64,000 bases of DNA from Viridothelium virens (GCA_010094025.1 ML991775.1:62001-126000), one strand, 5' to 3'. Shown: positions 33,379 through 44,192, numbered from the stretch's first letter. The notes: generated from the sequence alone by a model not told the origin. Numbers and translations: made by a program.

Positions 33379-34269
33379 AGGTTCCCTCTCGCACCGCTTT
33401 CCTGCTGAATCCAGTCAATGACATCGGGCAAAGGAGTGCATGGAGAAATGAGACACAGATGCTTTGCGGAAGCTCTCTTCTACTCTATCAATGTATCAAA
33501 TGCAGAGCTCGCGAGGATATAATGATGGTGGAAGCCTGATTTTGCTTCTTCCGATGTTGCGGTTGACGAGCTTACCATGATGTACCGTGCTGCGCAATAG
33601 AACGGCATCTTCACATAAGTGACCCGTCTACGAGTTTTTAATGCGATGCTGCCTTTAGAATTACGGCCACTGCCTCATTCAGAGATTCCATATGGAAAAC
33701 TCATAGGCTGATCTGAGTCGTCGGATGCCGCTCGAAGCAATAGGAACGGTGACATCTTTGCGTCATCGCGTGCAGCTACATTCCGCCCAAAGCTAACTCA
33801 GATGCGATGTTCAGGTACCGTCCACCATGTCTTAGGCATCAGAAGATCTCGTCAAGTCATTGCATCTTGTTAGCTTGTCCAGTAACCTGGTTTGGACTCG
33901 GATCGGTAAAGTGCAAGTACACTCGTATGAGATAGCCGTTCTCGGGCTCGCATTCAATGATTGCTTAAGATCTGGGACACAAAGATGCTGGATGCAAGTG
34001 TCTAGTGCTGGAATATGTAAGGAAGCTTGTTCGAGGAATCAATCGCATCTCGAATGTCGATGGCGAACGGAGTTATTAATGGTGTAAAAAAATTTGTGTA
34101 AAGTCCCGAAGTCGAGACTTCTGCTGCACATTTCCATACATTCTTGGCTGCTTGGTAGAGTCGTCATTTAGACACATCAGACCCACTCAAACATCTGAAA
34201 TATCAACTTTCATCGTTGGAAAGGAGTGTCTAAAAGCTAAAGATTTGATAGACTCTCTGTTCAACTCCA
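33379..34269. other. intergenic
   Basis: No supported gene; a short plus-strand frame at 33860-34087 shows nothing recognisable. The right end is the 3' side of the sugar transporter. Confidence 0.5.
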
Positions 34270-36110
34270 TCATATTTCCTTGTGTGTGGTGCTAAGGTCC
34301 TGTATCTTTTCAACATCGAAACCCGCGTGTATGTTGGTGGTCATCCCCGTATTCTTCTCTTTCAGCAACGCAAAATTGCGCTCAGCGTCCCAAACCCAAG
34401 GAGAGTCTGATGCGAACAGGAAGTCCATTTCTTCTAGTGTACGCTGACTCGACTCCGGATATAGAGCCCAAACTATGGGAAAGGTTAGCAACGAGTACCG
34501 TCCTTCTATCGCAGCGCTCGCCTTACCTAAAGGGATACTAATAATATTACAAGCCCCGAAGATGTACAGAAGCTTTTCGTTGATCGCGCTGACGATATAT
34601 GGAAGAGCAAGAGTCAAAGATCTGAAGTTATGTCAGAAAGCATGAATTGAGTAGTCATCTGGGGTGAGATGTTACCCATTTGCGATACTCCATCCAACAA
34701 CACCCCAAGCATTCCCCTTTGCACGGACGTGCAGAGGAAATATTTCGGCTGGATATAGCCAAGGCACAGTAAGCCAGGTGGCCCCAAAGATGAAAGTATA
34801 GAGATACACCATCGAAGCGGCAGCAATTCCCCACTGACTTGCAGCATGCGCATCGCCAGATGCCGTAGCGTTAAGTCCGAGACGACAGAAGGCTCCCACT
34901 AGGAACATTGCAATCGCTTGTCCAGTTGCCCCCCACCACAAAGTCCAACGTCGACCAATTCTATCCAAGGTATAGACACAAATCAGCGTTGAGAACATGT
35001 AAAAGATATTGTTGAGACCAGAGACCCATTGTGCTTTCGTGGAGGTGAATCCGGCAATTCCAAAGATTGCTGCAGAAGGTTAGCAATTTTCTAAACCAAA
35101 ATACTTGGAGAGACTTACTTGGCCCAAACATGGTGATGCCAGCGATGCCGGTCCAGTCCTGCATAATCTGTAGCCACATTACGAGCTGTACCCTTCGGCC
35201 AATGTGCAACTTCTCGGAACCCAGACCAAACAACATATGGAAGTATGTCGTATGTTTGGCGGTCTTCTTCTCCAACTCCACTACACTAATGATGTCGTTT
35301 AATTCTGCTTCAGCTTTACCAGCATCCGTGCCCTGCTTTCCTCGCAGTCTTTCTAGGACGAAAAGGGCTTCATCATTTCGACCCACTTTGCAAAGCCAAC
35401 GTGGAGATTCTGGAAAGGCCCAGCAGATGAGAAGGAGCAAAAGTAGAAATATGATTTGGAATGCGATCGGAAAGCGCCATCGGACAGGCGACCAGCCGTT
35501 ATCCATGAAGCTGACGGCGTACTCCAGCCAATATGCAATAACAACCCCAAATATATTGAGAGTGAACTCGATAGCGATGAATTGGCCACGGGAGGTGTGT
35601 TCAGAGATCTCGGAAGCCCAGGCTGGAACAATAGCATTGAGAATGCCAGTACCGACGCCATTGACCAAACGTGCGCATATCATCCAAGCATGGTTCTGTG
35701 CAGAGCATTGAAGGGTTGCCCCAAGAATTGCCCACGCTGCACCGAGCCCAATGGTGATGATTCTGCCGTAACGGTCGCCCACCGATCCTCCGAGAAGGCA
35801 GCCCAAAAGTGTGCCCAGATAATAGACTGAGACAATGCCACCCTGAAGTAATGTACGAGTAATGACGGGATTGCCTTCGGCGTCGATATATCCAAGTCCC
35901 ATTTCGCGGATGTAATCATTGGACTCATTGACACCACCCATCATGCCTTGGTCATACCCTAGACTCCTCTGTTAGCTTTAGCAATCCGAAAGGAAAAGTG
36001 GTTCTCTAACCAAAGAAGAGGATCGCCAGGCCAGCAAGACAATTAACGGCGATAAGTAACTTGCGTTTCTCCAACTTCGACGCAACCATCCATGACTTGC
36101 GCTGATCCAT
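34270..36110 (-). CDS. MFS sugar transporter, five exons
   Basis: Predicted protein of 543 residues from exons 36110-36011, 35958-35119, 35069-34676, 34621-34527 and 34472-34270, with introns of 49-54 bases that close in frame. It belongs to the sugar porter family of the major facilitator superfamily, with 12 membrane helices in the plasma membrane. Signature pieces: FFGYDQGMMGGV after helix 1, GGSVGDRYGRI between helices 2 and 3, PESPRWL after helix 6, LDRIGRRWTLWWG in the second half, PAEIFPLHVRAKG after helix 10 and PESSQRTLEEMD after helix 12. The layout resembles fungal lactose or general hexose permeases, but the sugar cannot be read from the sequence. It is the left member of a likely sugar catabolic cluster and is probably under control of the Zn2Cys6 regulator at 41224. 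Confidence 0.95.
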
Positions 36111-36630
36111 GTCTTCTATCCTCTAAAGGTAGAACAGACTCTTTCCCAATCCACGCAAGTTAAGTTGTCTAATTTGTGCTCGCATGCAAGATCGAATAGA
36201 GAGACCAGCATGGGTTAATCGTTCATGGGGATTGATGGGCTCCTTTCTTGTCAGTTATATATCCATGGCGATTTGCTCCTTACGAAGCTAACGTTTCTTA
36301 GGGTTAGGTACGCACCACAACCGTAAGCGCCACGGATACAGAGTCATATTACGTACCTAGAGGTTAATCGGGGGGGTGACTGCCTCCGGCTCTCGTTACG
36401 AGTCCACTGTTCTAGACCTTCTCTCCAAAATCGACTCCGAGACCTCTCGAACACCCTGTCCTCTAAATGTTCAGACGCTAAACCGGACGGCCAAGTTCTT
36501 GGACTCTATATCCGATCTCTAGGATGACACGGTGTCAAATGGAAGGAAAGTCGGTCACCTCGCATCACCAAACCAGAGTAATGTTCCGACGTAGACCTAG
36601 AAAGATATACAATGATGTGCGAGTGCAACT
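36111..36630. other. intergenic
   Basis: Promoter side of the sugar transporter and 3' side of the aldo-keto reductase; no gene or repeat recognised. Confidence 0.5.
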
Positions 36631-37800
36631 TCAGTGAGTCCTTCCTCTGACTGCACCTTCAATGCCGTCTAAGTCACTATATAATCTCCACTCATAATCA
36701 AGACTGGGATCATTGAATCGAGCTTTTGCGTCCAGTGCTTCAATCTCATGCAAATCCTTTGGGTCCAATACAAAATCCGCCCCGATATTCTCCTCCAGCT
36801 GCCAATCTATGATACTTTTGGGAATGATTGATCGGTGGTTATTGACGCCCCATGCCAACGCTATTTGCGCTGCACTCTTGCCATACTTCGAGGCCAATCC
36901 TTTGAGAAGCGGTTGGTCTATCAATCGCACCATATGCGATATCTCCTTGCTCCAGCCGGTCTGTCGATAGAAGTCGTTCATGTTTCCCAGTGGACTGAAT
37001 TGCACGACGTGGATGCCTTTGCTTCGCAGCCATTCATTGAAAGTCTTCTGCTGCAAATATGGGTGGACTTCCATTTGGTGCACTGCAGGCACCACTGTAG
37101 CTTCTGTCAATAGCGTCTCAATTTCTCCCTTGCTGAACTTCGAAACCCCAATAGCTTTTGCTCTTCCTGTCTTCATCAACTTTTCCATCGCCTTCCACGT
37201 GTCCACAAAGCTCGTTTCCCCATGGATCTTCTGCCCGTTGGCATTTCGCGGAAATCGCTCAGAGCCTCTCGCAAAAGTGCAAGGGTAGTGCATCAATAGC
37301 AGATCGACATAAGGCGTATCAAGATCTCTCAAAGAATCTTCCAAAGCACGAGGTACGTCGTCGGGATGAAAGTCATTGCACCATAGCTTCGTACCAATGA
37401 ACAGCTCCTCTCGAGCGACGCCGCTTGTCTTGACACCTCTTCCCACTTCCTTTTCAATGTTGTAGACTCGTGCAGTGTCGATCAAACGAATGCCCCTTTG
37501 CAGAGCTCGACAAACTGTCTCCTCTTGAGCGTTCGCATCTTGGAATGTGCCAATGCCTATAGCTGGTATCCGATCTCCTGTATTCAGAGCAAATGTTGTT
37601 GCGGTCTGCAGGAAATGTCCTTGTGAGAAGTACCGGATTCGCGAAGTTGATTGCACCTTTGGAGGATGAGCTGCTCTCAACACTGTCAGTCTCGATAACA
37701 TCACGACGGCGAACTTCTTGCCACGGATCAGAGGGATGGACGAGATGGTACAAACCTCCAAGATCACTACGCGATAGTATAAAGCAGCTCTCGTAGCCAT
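36631..37800 (-). CDS. aldo-keto reductase, possibly mitochondrial
   Basis: Single-exon frame of 389 residues. The likely start is the Met at 37701 (MLSRLTVLRAAHPP), giving 356 residues with an Arg/Ser-rich amphipathic leader (to about RIRYFSQ) typical of mitochondrial targeting; the upstream ATG adds 33 poorly conserved residues. The rest is a TIM-barrel NADPH-dependent aldo-keto reductase: IPAIGIGTFQ, the catalytic Asp and Tyr in IDTARVYNIEKEVG, the Lys in FIGTKLW, and the His in VDLLLMHYP. Cofactor-binding residues appear near the end (SIIPKSIIDWQLEENIGA). Such enzymes reduce aldehydes or ketoses, for example sugar acids or 2-keto acids. Between a sugar transporter and a dehydrogenase/aldolase pair it could act in the same catabolic route; a mitochondrial leader would be unusual for that. 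Confidence 0.92.
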   Translation of the reverse strand: MATRAALYYRVVILEVCTISSIPLIRGKKFAVVMLSRLTVLRAAHPPKVQSTSRIRYFSQGHFLQTATTFALNTGDRIPAIGIGTFQDANAQEETVCRALQRGIRLIDTARVYNIEKEVGRGVKTSGVAREELFIGTKLWCNDFHPDDVPRALEDSLRDLDTPYVDLLLMHYPCTFARGSERFPRNANGQKIHGETSFVDTWKAMEKLMKTGRAKAIGVSKFSKGEIETLLTEATVVPAVHQMEVHPYLQQKTFNEWLRSKGIHVVQFSPLGNMNDFYRQTGWSKEISHMVRLIDQPLLKGLASKYGKSAAQIALAWGVNNHRSIIPKSIIDWQLEENIGADFVLDPKDLHEIEALDAKARFNDPSLDYEWRLYSDLDGIEGAVRGRTH

Positions 37801-38281
37801 TCACCAAAGCCTGTTACGACGTAGTCCCGGCGTCGTATTGTGGATAGTGAACCTATTTCCTCGGCTAGGGAACCATGTCCGCCATTCTTGGAATCCCCCG
37901 GACCGACCGTGCTCGAGCGCAACCTCGTCTCGGAGCCGAGCAACGACAATGCTAGGACCGACGATGCGTCCAAAATCTGTCTTCCTTGCCAACTCTATTT
38001 CGGCGTCGTCAATAATTGCCCGTCCACGGATGCGATCAGCAAGGGATTCTAATGGGTTACCAGCATTCTGGACTCTCATATCTGCCCGCAGTAATGTCGC
38101 TATTATGCGTGGCTCAACGTCAGAGTGCTAGTTTTCTCATGATTGCTTTCCCATATTAACTGCGATCCTGCGCTCTGCAAAATGATTTCTTTTCATCCGT
38201 GCATCCCATTGAAGGATCCATACACTATTAGACGATTCATTGTAAACTCACTGGCCTGCGACACAGCTCGACATTCTGGCT
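37801..38281. other. intergenic with a doubtful minus-strand ORF
   Basis: A 92-codon minus-strand frame at 37801-38079 has an ordered-looking sequence (IDDAEIELARKTDFGRIVG, VVARLRDEVALEHG) and ends just before the reductase start. It could be the tail of a lost gene; no family recognised. The right part is the promoter of the short-chain dehydrogenase. Confidence 0.3.
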
Positions 38282-39282
38282 ATGGCTGCAAACCACAATG
38301 ATAACGGCACAAACGGCTATATTACCAACAGTACAGCGGCGACACCGGCAACAACGCCTTGCATGGCGATCTCTCTAGCAGGCAAGGTCATTGCAAGTAA
38401 GCTTTCTCGATAACAGATTCAATCCATGAGGATGTCGGCGCTGATACGGAGGCAGTAACTGGCGCCAACAGAGGTGAGCACAAGATGTTTCCGCAGTATT
38501 GGAATATCTCCTCATCGTAGACTGCAGGCATTGGTCTGGGAATTGCAAATTCTTGCTTAACCAATGGCGCCGAGCATGTCTTTTCAATTGATATTGGCGA
38601 CACCGGTGAGGACTTCCTCGATGTGCAGAAGCAATTCCCCGGGAAACTCCACGCTATAAAGGCCGACGTGACGAAAGAAGACACAATCATACAAGCTCTT
38701 GATAGCATAATCGAGCAAGTAGGTAGTGTGAATGGCATGGTAGTTAATGCAGGCCGGACGAAACACAAGCCTGCACTTGACTTCACTACCGAGGAGATTG
38801 ATCAGCTATGGTCTATCAACCTATACGGGTCGTTCTACTGCGCACGAGCAGCAGCGAGAGCATTCATCAAGCAAGGAGTCAAGGGCTCCATTGTTTTTAC
38901 CGCTTCGATGGCCTCGTACCGTCCTAATAAAAGAGTCCCTTCTGCTCCTTATGGAGCAAGCAAAGCTGGCGTTCGCAACATGACTCATACACTAGCTTTG
39001 GAATGGGCGCAATACAATATTAGAGTAAACTCTGTCTCCCCGGGACTAGTGAATACTGCTATGACGTACTGGGTACCTCAACAGCCAGACTGGAATCAGC
39101 AACTGAAGTACTATGGCGGAATGCCAAGATTGGCTGAAGTTGAGGAATTGGGAGGGGCGTATGTGTACCTCCTGAGCGATGCTGCCAGCTACACGACGTC
39201 GATCGACATACCTGTCAATGGCGTCATCGGAAGTGAGTGCTCTCTTTCCCATTCGAATACATCCGTACTGATAGGTAGCTGA
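38282..39282 (+). CDS. short-chain dehydrogenase/reductase with 18-base micro-exon
   Basis: Exons 38282-38396, 38456-38473 and 38528 onwards. The 18-base second exon restores the Rossmann motif ITGANRGIGLGIA, which is otherwise cut in two, so the model is strongly supported. Other marks: IDIGDTG (cofactor-selecting acidic end of strand 2), ADVTKEDT, VNAGRTK (NAG motif), SINLYGSFY, catalytic Ser in TASMASY, and the YGASK Tyr-Lys pair, then VSPGLVNTAM. The C-terminus is either about GVIGSECSL... to 39282 or shorter if the GTGAGT at 39232 is used; I cannot decide. The family oxidises sugar alcohols or sugars with NAD(P)H. It is followed on the same strand by the class II aldolase, consistent with a shared pathway. 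Confidence 0.92.
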
Positions 39283-40174
39283 ACAGTCTGTTGAATTGCT
39301 AACTTTGACTGCTCTGAAAGAATGTATTGGCGATTAGGGTATTGTCTGGCATATGTTTCTTGCTTCAGGTTCAAATCATCGGTGAGATATCTACGGTATA
39401 AGTCTCATTCTTGTGGAATTTCGCAATGCGCTATCTTCTCAAATTAGTTAGATTCCGAGCTGTTGCAAGCCGGGCTTTTATATTATCGTTGCGCCGGGCA
39501 TTTAGATAGAGACTTATTCTTTGATCTTACTTAGTAAATTGACGACTTCAATACTTGTATGCAGGAAAAGTACCTAGTCATACTTTTCGTGAATGCATGA
39601 AGCAGCTTCAATTCCCAACTCTGTTGATGCAGAGTCTGCATAGTGTGTCCGACTCAATATGACTGTTCCAAGCTGCAGTGGTAGCGAGATTCAATCACTT
39701 TACAATATGTAAATATGCAGATGGTATGGAGGATTACGTTTAGGATAGATGTGCTTACCTGTGAATTACTACAAGTTAAATTTTAACGGGGCGAATTGTC
39801 GAACTGGCAGACTTCAATACTGTTGCTAGCTGCTGCCTCGTAACGAGCCGGAAACCCTTCTTCGTGCGCGTGGCGAGATACGAAGCTCGGGTCGTTGAAG
39901 CCCAAATAGGGTATTAGATGCGTAGATAATCAGCTCTGGGTCAAGACAAGGCCACGAGACGCGGTGGCTCAACGGACGGACGCGATCTAGCCGGCTGGGA
40001 GAATAGTACTTCTGCTTGTGACGCTTCATCTTTGGACTCGAACTTATTAAAGCTCCTTAGCCAACTAAGCAGCGAGCTGCTGAAATGAGACTTGAGACTG
40101 ACAATGTATTCGTGGGCAATAATGTGGGATTGCTAACTCTCCACCATTACATTTACAACACGCAAGCGTGCAAG
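39283..40174. other. intergenic
   Basis: No supported gene between the dehydrogenase and aldolase genes; it looks AT-rich around 39400-39800, though composition was not computed. A minus-strand frame at 39826-40029 has no features. The aldolase promoter should be on the right. Confidence 0.45.
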
Positions 40175-41164
40175 ATGGTCAACCTTAGAGATTGGCATGA
40201 CAGCAAGACTATTCACATCCTCAAGGATGCTGAAGAGCGCGGCTATGGAATCATCGCGTCCATGGTGTATGTAAACCATAAGACTACTTCTCGTTCTCTC
40301 TCGCTGATCTTTGACCTTCTCAAGATACAATATCGAGCAAATCATTGGAGTCGTGCGGGCTGCGGAGCAAAATCAATCTCCGTTGATCATCCAAGTGTTT
40401 CCATGGGCCATAACTTTCTCCGATGGCCTCCTTGTGAGAACAGCAGCAGATGCAGCGTCAAGGGCCTCCGTACCTATAGCTATTCATCTGGACCATTACC
40501 AAGATGAAAAGCTTGTGCGATATGCAGCGGATTATCTTCCATTCGACTCGATCATGATCGATATGTCGCACCACGAGAAAGCTGTCAATCTAGCCAAAAC
40601 GCGAGAGCTCGTCGCCTATTGCCATGCACGCGGAATCGCTACAGAAGCCGAGCCAGGACGGATAGAGGGTGGCGAAGATGGAGTTGCTGATACTATAGAT
40701 ATGCAAGGGATACTAACTACCCCTGAAGAGGTCGAAGAGTTTATTGCGACAGGAGTCGACTTTGTCGCTCCAGCTTTCGGGAACGTGCATGGAGAGTATG
40801 GGCCAGCAGGTCCGCAATTGAATTTTGATCAGCGAGTGATGAGTCTCCAAAGTTTCCTTTCCCAAACGCTGACATCGCACAAAGATTCGCGTCGATTAAG
40901 AAGCAAGTGAATGGCCGGGTAAAGCTTGTCGTTCACGGGACCAACGGCTTTCCTCCAGAATTGCTCCAAAGATGCATTCGGGCTGGAGTGAGCAAGATCA
41001 ACGTGAACAAGCTGGTGCTGGAAAATTATACACGTCACCTCCAGTCTAAGGCACCATATTTGACCATGACTCGGCTGATGGAGGAAGGTGTAAGTCATGT
41101 CATTGGTCAGCAAAAGGAGCAGATGGACATATGCTGGTCGAGCGGAAAGGCGCGGCCTGCCTAG
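40175..41164 (+). CDS. class II zinc aldolase (fructose/tagatose-bisphosphate type), three exons
   Basis: Predicted protein of about 288 residues from exons 40175-40266, 40325-40835 and 40901-41164. The first intron (GTATGT donor) rebuilds ASMVYNIEQIIG. Metal and phosphate ligands of class II aldolases are visible: IHLDHYQDE, ATEAEPGRIEGGED, GNVHGEYGPAG and VVHGTNGFPPE, then INVNKLVLENY. These enzymes cleave ketose phosphates to triose phosphate and an aldehyde. Fungal members of this shorter type sit apart from the glycolytic enzyme and often lie in sugar-catabolic gene sets. The second intron is odd: homology suggests FDQR joined to FASIKKQ, but canonical GT-AG sites do not give that junction. 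The model here uses the AAG at 40898-40900 and loses a few residues. The sugar is unknown. Confidence 0.9.
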
Positions 41165-41223
41165 TCATAGCTTTGAGTGACCTTTCTTTAAAGATGTCCT
41201 TGTCGACTGGAGATCTTCAGCTA

Positions 41224-42951
41224 TTACATAAGATCGTCGTTCGAGGGGATGTTATTCGGCCAACCTGTTGTTTCTCGGTGAGCTTGTAACAACGCCGCAA
41301 TTTCCTCTTTTTGTTGCGTTGTGTCTACATGCGTAGCTGCAGCATAAAGGCAATAAGTCGAAGTGATCATCGCTGCACCCTTTGAAGTACATTGTGCAAT
41401 GCCGCAAATACTGCTGACGCATTTTTGAACTTCAACCTTCCTAGATGTCAACTCTCTCGAGCCGCCTGTCGCAGGCATCATATCCAGAAGCAGCAGTTTA
41501 GCAAAGAAGTAGATTTGAACTGCAGCGCTTGCAGCTGGTGGATTGATCCAAATAGATTTGAAAGACGAATGCTCCGGACTTAGTACGGGCAACCGCCGGT
41601 CATGCTGTCTGAAGTAAGCCACCCATTCCTCAAGACTATTCCAGAGGCTCTGTCCTTTGTCAATCCTCCCTTGCATATCGAGTCGGCCGGCTTCTGTCTC
41701 TTTGTCGCTGATATAGTTGACGCATTGTCCAAGCAAGAAGAACGCACGATTCACAAGCTACCAAAAGTCGAGTTCTGAGCAACATCTCTTCAGCGAATAA
41801 AAGCTGAGAATCTTACGGCGCTCTTTGAATGCCGCCCAAATATCTTGCCTTAGCCAGGCCCACCAAATCCGTTTTTTCAGCCCTTCAGACTCTCCATGTA
41901 TAAGCTGCGAGCGCTGGATCCAGAAAACTCCTTTCAAGTGTCTCTCCCATCCACTTCCACAGCCGTCAATCATTTCAAACGTGGATATTATCAACACAGT
42001 CGCTAGTAAGTGGTCGCTGCGAAGATATGTACTGTCTTGCATTGCTTGCTGCAGATACTGTAGAGCCTCGCTGTAATACCGTACCGAGAGTGTCCGGTCT
42101 GAGGAAATACTCTCACTCGGCGAGGCAAATGCGGGCCGCAAGGATAAGTGACGGGCAGACAGGGCTAGTACAGCCTTCATGAGACCTTTGTTTCTAAGTG
42201 CCATTGAGGGAACAACTATAGAAAAGGATTGATCTGGATCCGTGAGATCAATCCATGAGCTAAGATGGTTTACAAAGTGCTGCAGTAATGAAAGTTCATG
42301 TCGAGATAACGGCACCTCCTCATCACTCACATATGTCTCTGCTTCTGTTGTTGTTGAGCATGCTGATAATGCCGCGCCTTTGTCGTTGAAGTTGTTTACA
42401 GGCTGTGAAGGTGCAACATCGAGAGTTGCCGGTATCTTCTGCAAAATTTCTAGCTGTGTATCGACGGCGTCTGTTGCAAGCAGATTGAGCCAGCCAAGTG
42501 ATGCGGCTTCGGCAGTAAAGCCGGGACCAGCACTCCAGGACGATTCTGGGCTAGTTCCATAAAAAGCCAACTCCGATGGGAACTTTGTGCTCTCTAGATC
42601 AGTCAAAGGAAGCAAGGTTGAAGGTGCTTCATTCAGGGTTTGAGCGTAGTTGTGGTCCGCCTGCGACGTGATATCCTCAGTCTCTGGTGGTGGCTCACTT
42701 GACCCTATGTATTGTTGATGATCATGTACGGATTCAAATTCGGGCGGTCTTGTTGTACTCTTGTCGGGCTTGGACTGCCCTCCTTGCTCATACACACATG
42801 TGTGATCTGATTTCTCACGACGGCAGCGTGGCTTCTCTTCACCACATTTGACGTGACGAGCACGGCAAGCCACGCATCCTGTTCGCGTTCGTAATCCACT
42901 GCCGCGCGGCTTTCGTATGCGCTTGTGTGATGTCGTTACATTTGAGCTCAT
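41224..42951 (-). CDS. Zn2Cys6 transcription factor with in-frame stop and altered zinc cluster
   Basis: A continuous minus-strand frame of 576 codons with one internal TAG at 41760-41758, where the protein reads ELDFW-stop-LVNRAFFLLGQ. Both sides match a fungal regulator: N-terminal zinc cluster (about residues 25-52), a disordered linker, and the Fungal_trans_2-type middle region (LLQHFVNHLSSWIDL, LWLRQDIWAAFKERR-like block) running across the stop to the C-terminus. No intron with canonical sites keeps the frame while removing the stop; the only good donor, GTAAGA about 60 bases upstream, gives a 59-base intron that shifts the frame. The cluster reads CVACRARHVKC-GEEKPRC-RREKSDHTC: the fifth cysteine is absent, as if one codon were missing after RR. 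It is likely the local regulator of the sugar gene cluster, possibly no longer working. The flanking aldolase and dehydrogenase lie within a few hundred bases. Confidence 0.85.
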
Positions 42952-43354
42952 GCCTCGTCACGATAGTGGTCGTTTTTTGGGGGCGTCTTGAGATTGGAAA
43001 TGCGTGGGTGATAGAGTAGAGTACCGTAAAGGCCTTCGTAACGAGACTTGGACTTTAGCCGAAGTGCCCCGCATCGAGCCCAAAGTCCGGCAGCACAGTT
43101 CGGCGTATCACCATATGTCTATTTCAAGCCTCTCGATTAATCGACAAATGCAGGATGACGAGTACGCTTGCAAGAACTGCAGAAATTGTGCTCAAGATTC
43201 GCCGAGTGGAGGGTGAGAGCTACATGGAATGCAATCATCGAGAATAACCATGTCAGGCCATGCGGCAATTCTCACGCATTCAACATTGAGAATAGGGAGC
43301 ATAAGAGCGATATCTGACCTATGATTGACATGATGTAGCACAAATGTAGGCCAT
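42952..43354. other. intergenic
   Basis: Promoter side of the Zn2Cys6 gene and 3' side of the next dehydrogenase; no gene supported. Confidence 0.5.
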
Positions 43355-44192
43355 TTATTGGAGAGATATCGACAAGCCTCCATCTACACGTATCTCCGCT
43401 CCAGATACGTACTTGCTCAAATCACTTGCAAGAAATACTGCTGGCCCAGCTATGTCCTCGGGATTGGCCACTCGTCCCATCGGCATCCTTTTTTCTAGAT
43501 ATTTGAGCTTGTCTTCATCCGCAAGATCTTCAGCCGCCAATTGCGTCCTTGTTGTACCTGGCAACAATGCATTGCACCGGATACCATACTTGCCCAAAGC
43601 ACAAGCTGAGGATTGCATCATGCTTAATACAGCGGCTTTCGTGGGTGTGTAGTGGACCTGCTGCGCGCCTCCTAAATGAGCGCTTATCGAGGAAATGCCA
43701 ATAATACTTCCTCCATGCCCCTGACGAATCATCTGGTTGGCAGCCGCTTGCGTTGTCCAGAACGTGCCTTGAACATTAGTTTGTATATGTGACTCCAACG
43801 TTGATTTATCAAGGCTGTCAAAGGCGTATCAGCAGACGGGTCACCAGAATACATCGGTCAAGGACAACATACGTCAGGAAATCCCGGAATTGACTGACAC
43901 CTGCGTTGGCAACAAAGACATCCAAGCCCCCAAACTGACTAATGGATGCTTCAACAATCTCGAGACCAGTCTCCCTTTGCTTGATATCTCCTACAAGTTC
44001 GTGTAGTCTTGACCCCTGGATGCTAGAGGCTTCTCTCTGAAGGCTTTTGAAGTGTTGCCGAGAGAGTTCGTCGTCCATAAAATTAACCGTCACCGATGCA
44101 CCATGCCTCAGAAAATCTAGTGCAATGGCTCGGCCGATGCCTATCACGCCGCCTGTTATGGCTGCTGCCTTTCCCACGAGGAGGGAGGACAT
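43355..44192 (-). CDS. short-chain dehydrogenase/reductase, two exons
   Basis: Predicted protein of 259 residues from exons 44192-43873 and 43814-43355, with a 58-base phase-2 intron (GTATGT donor). Classical SDR marks: AAITGGVIGIGRAIA (cofactor-binding Gly motif, about residues 10-24), VNFMDDE, VGDIKQRET, VANAGVS, catalytic Ser in GISSISAHLGG, YTPTK (Tyr-Lys pair), LLPGTTRTQL and the C-terminal GGLSISLQ. It resembles the glucose 1-dehydrogenase-like and 3-ketoacyl reductase-like SDRs that oxidise sugars. Its length is usual for the family. With the transporter, reductase, first SDR and aldolase it completes the presumed sugar cluster. The substrate is unknown. Confidence 0.93.

Noticed and set aside
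38397-38527. Reading the SDR as starting at 38623 with no cofactor motif
   Set aside because: Adding the first exon and the 18-base micro-exon gives the complete Gly-rich motif, so the shorter version is a gene-finding artefact.
41758-41816. A 59-base intron (GTAAGA to TAG) removing the stop in the Zn2Cys6 gene
   Set aside because: The length is not a multiple of three and the downstream sequence would be read in the wrong frame.
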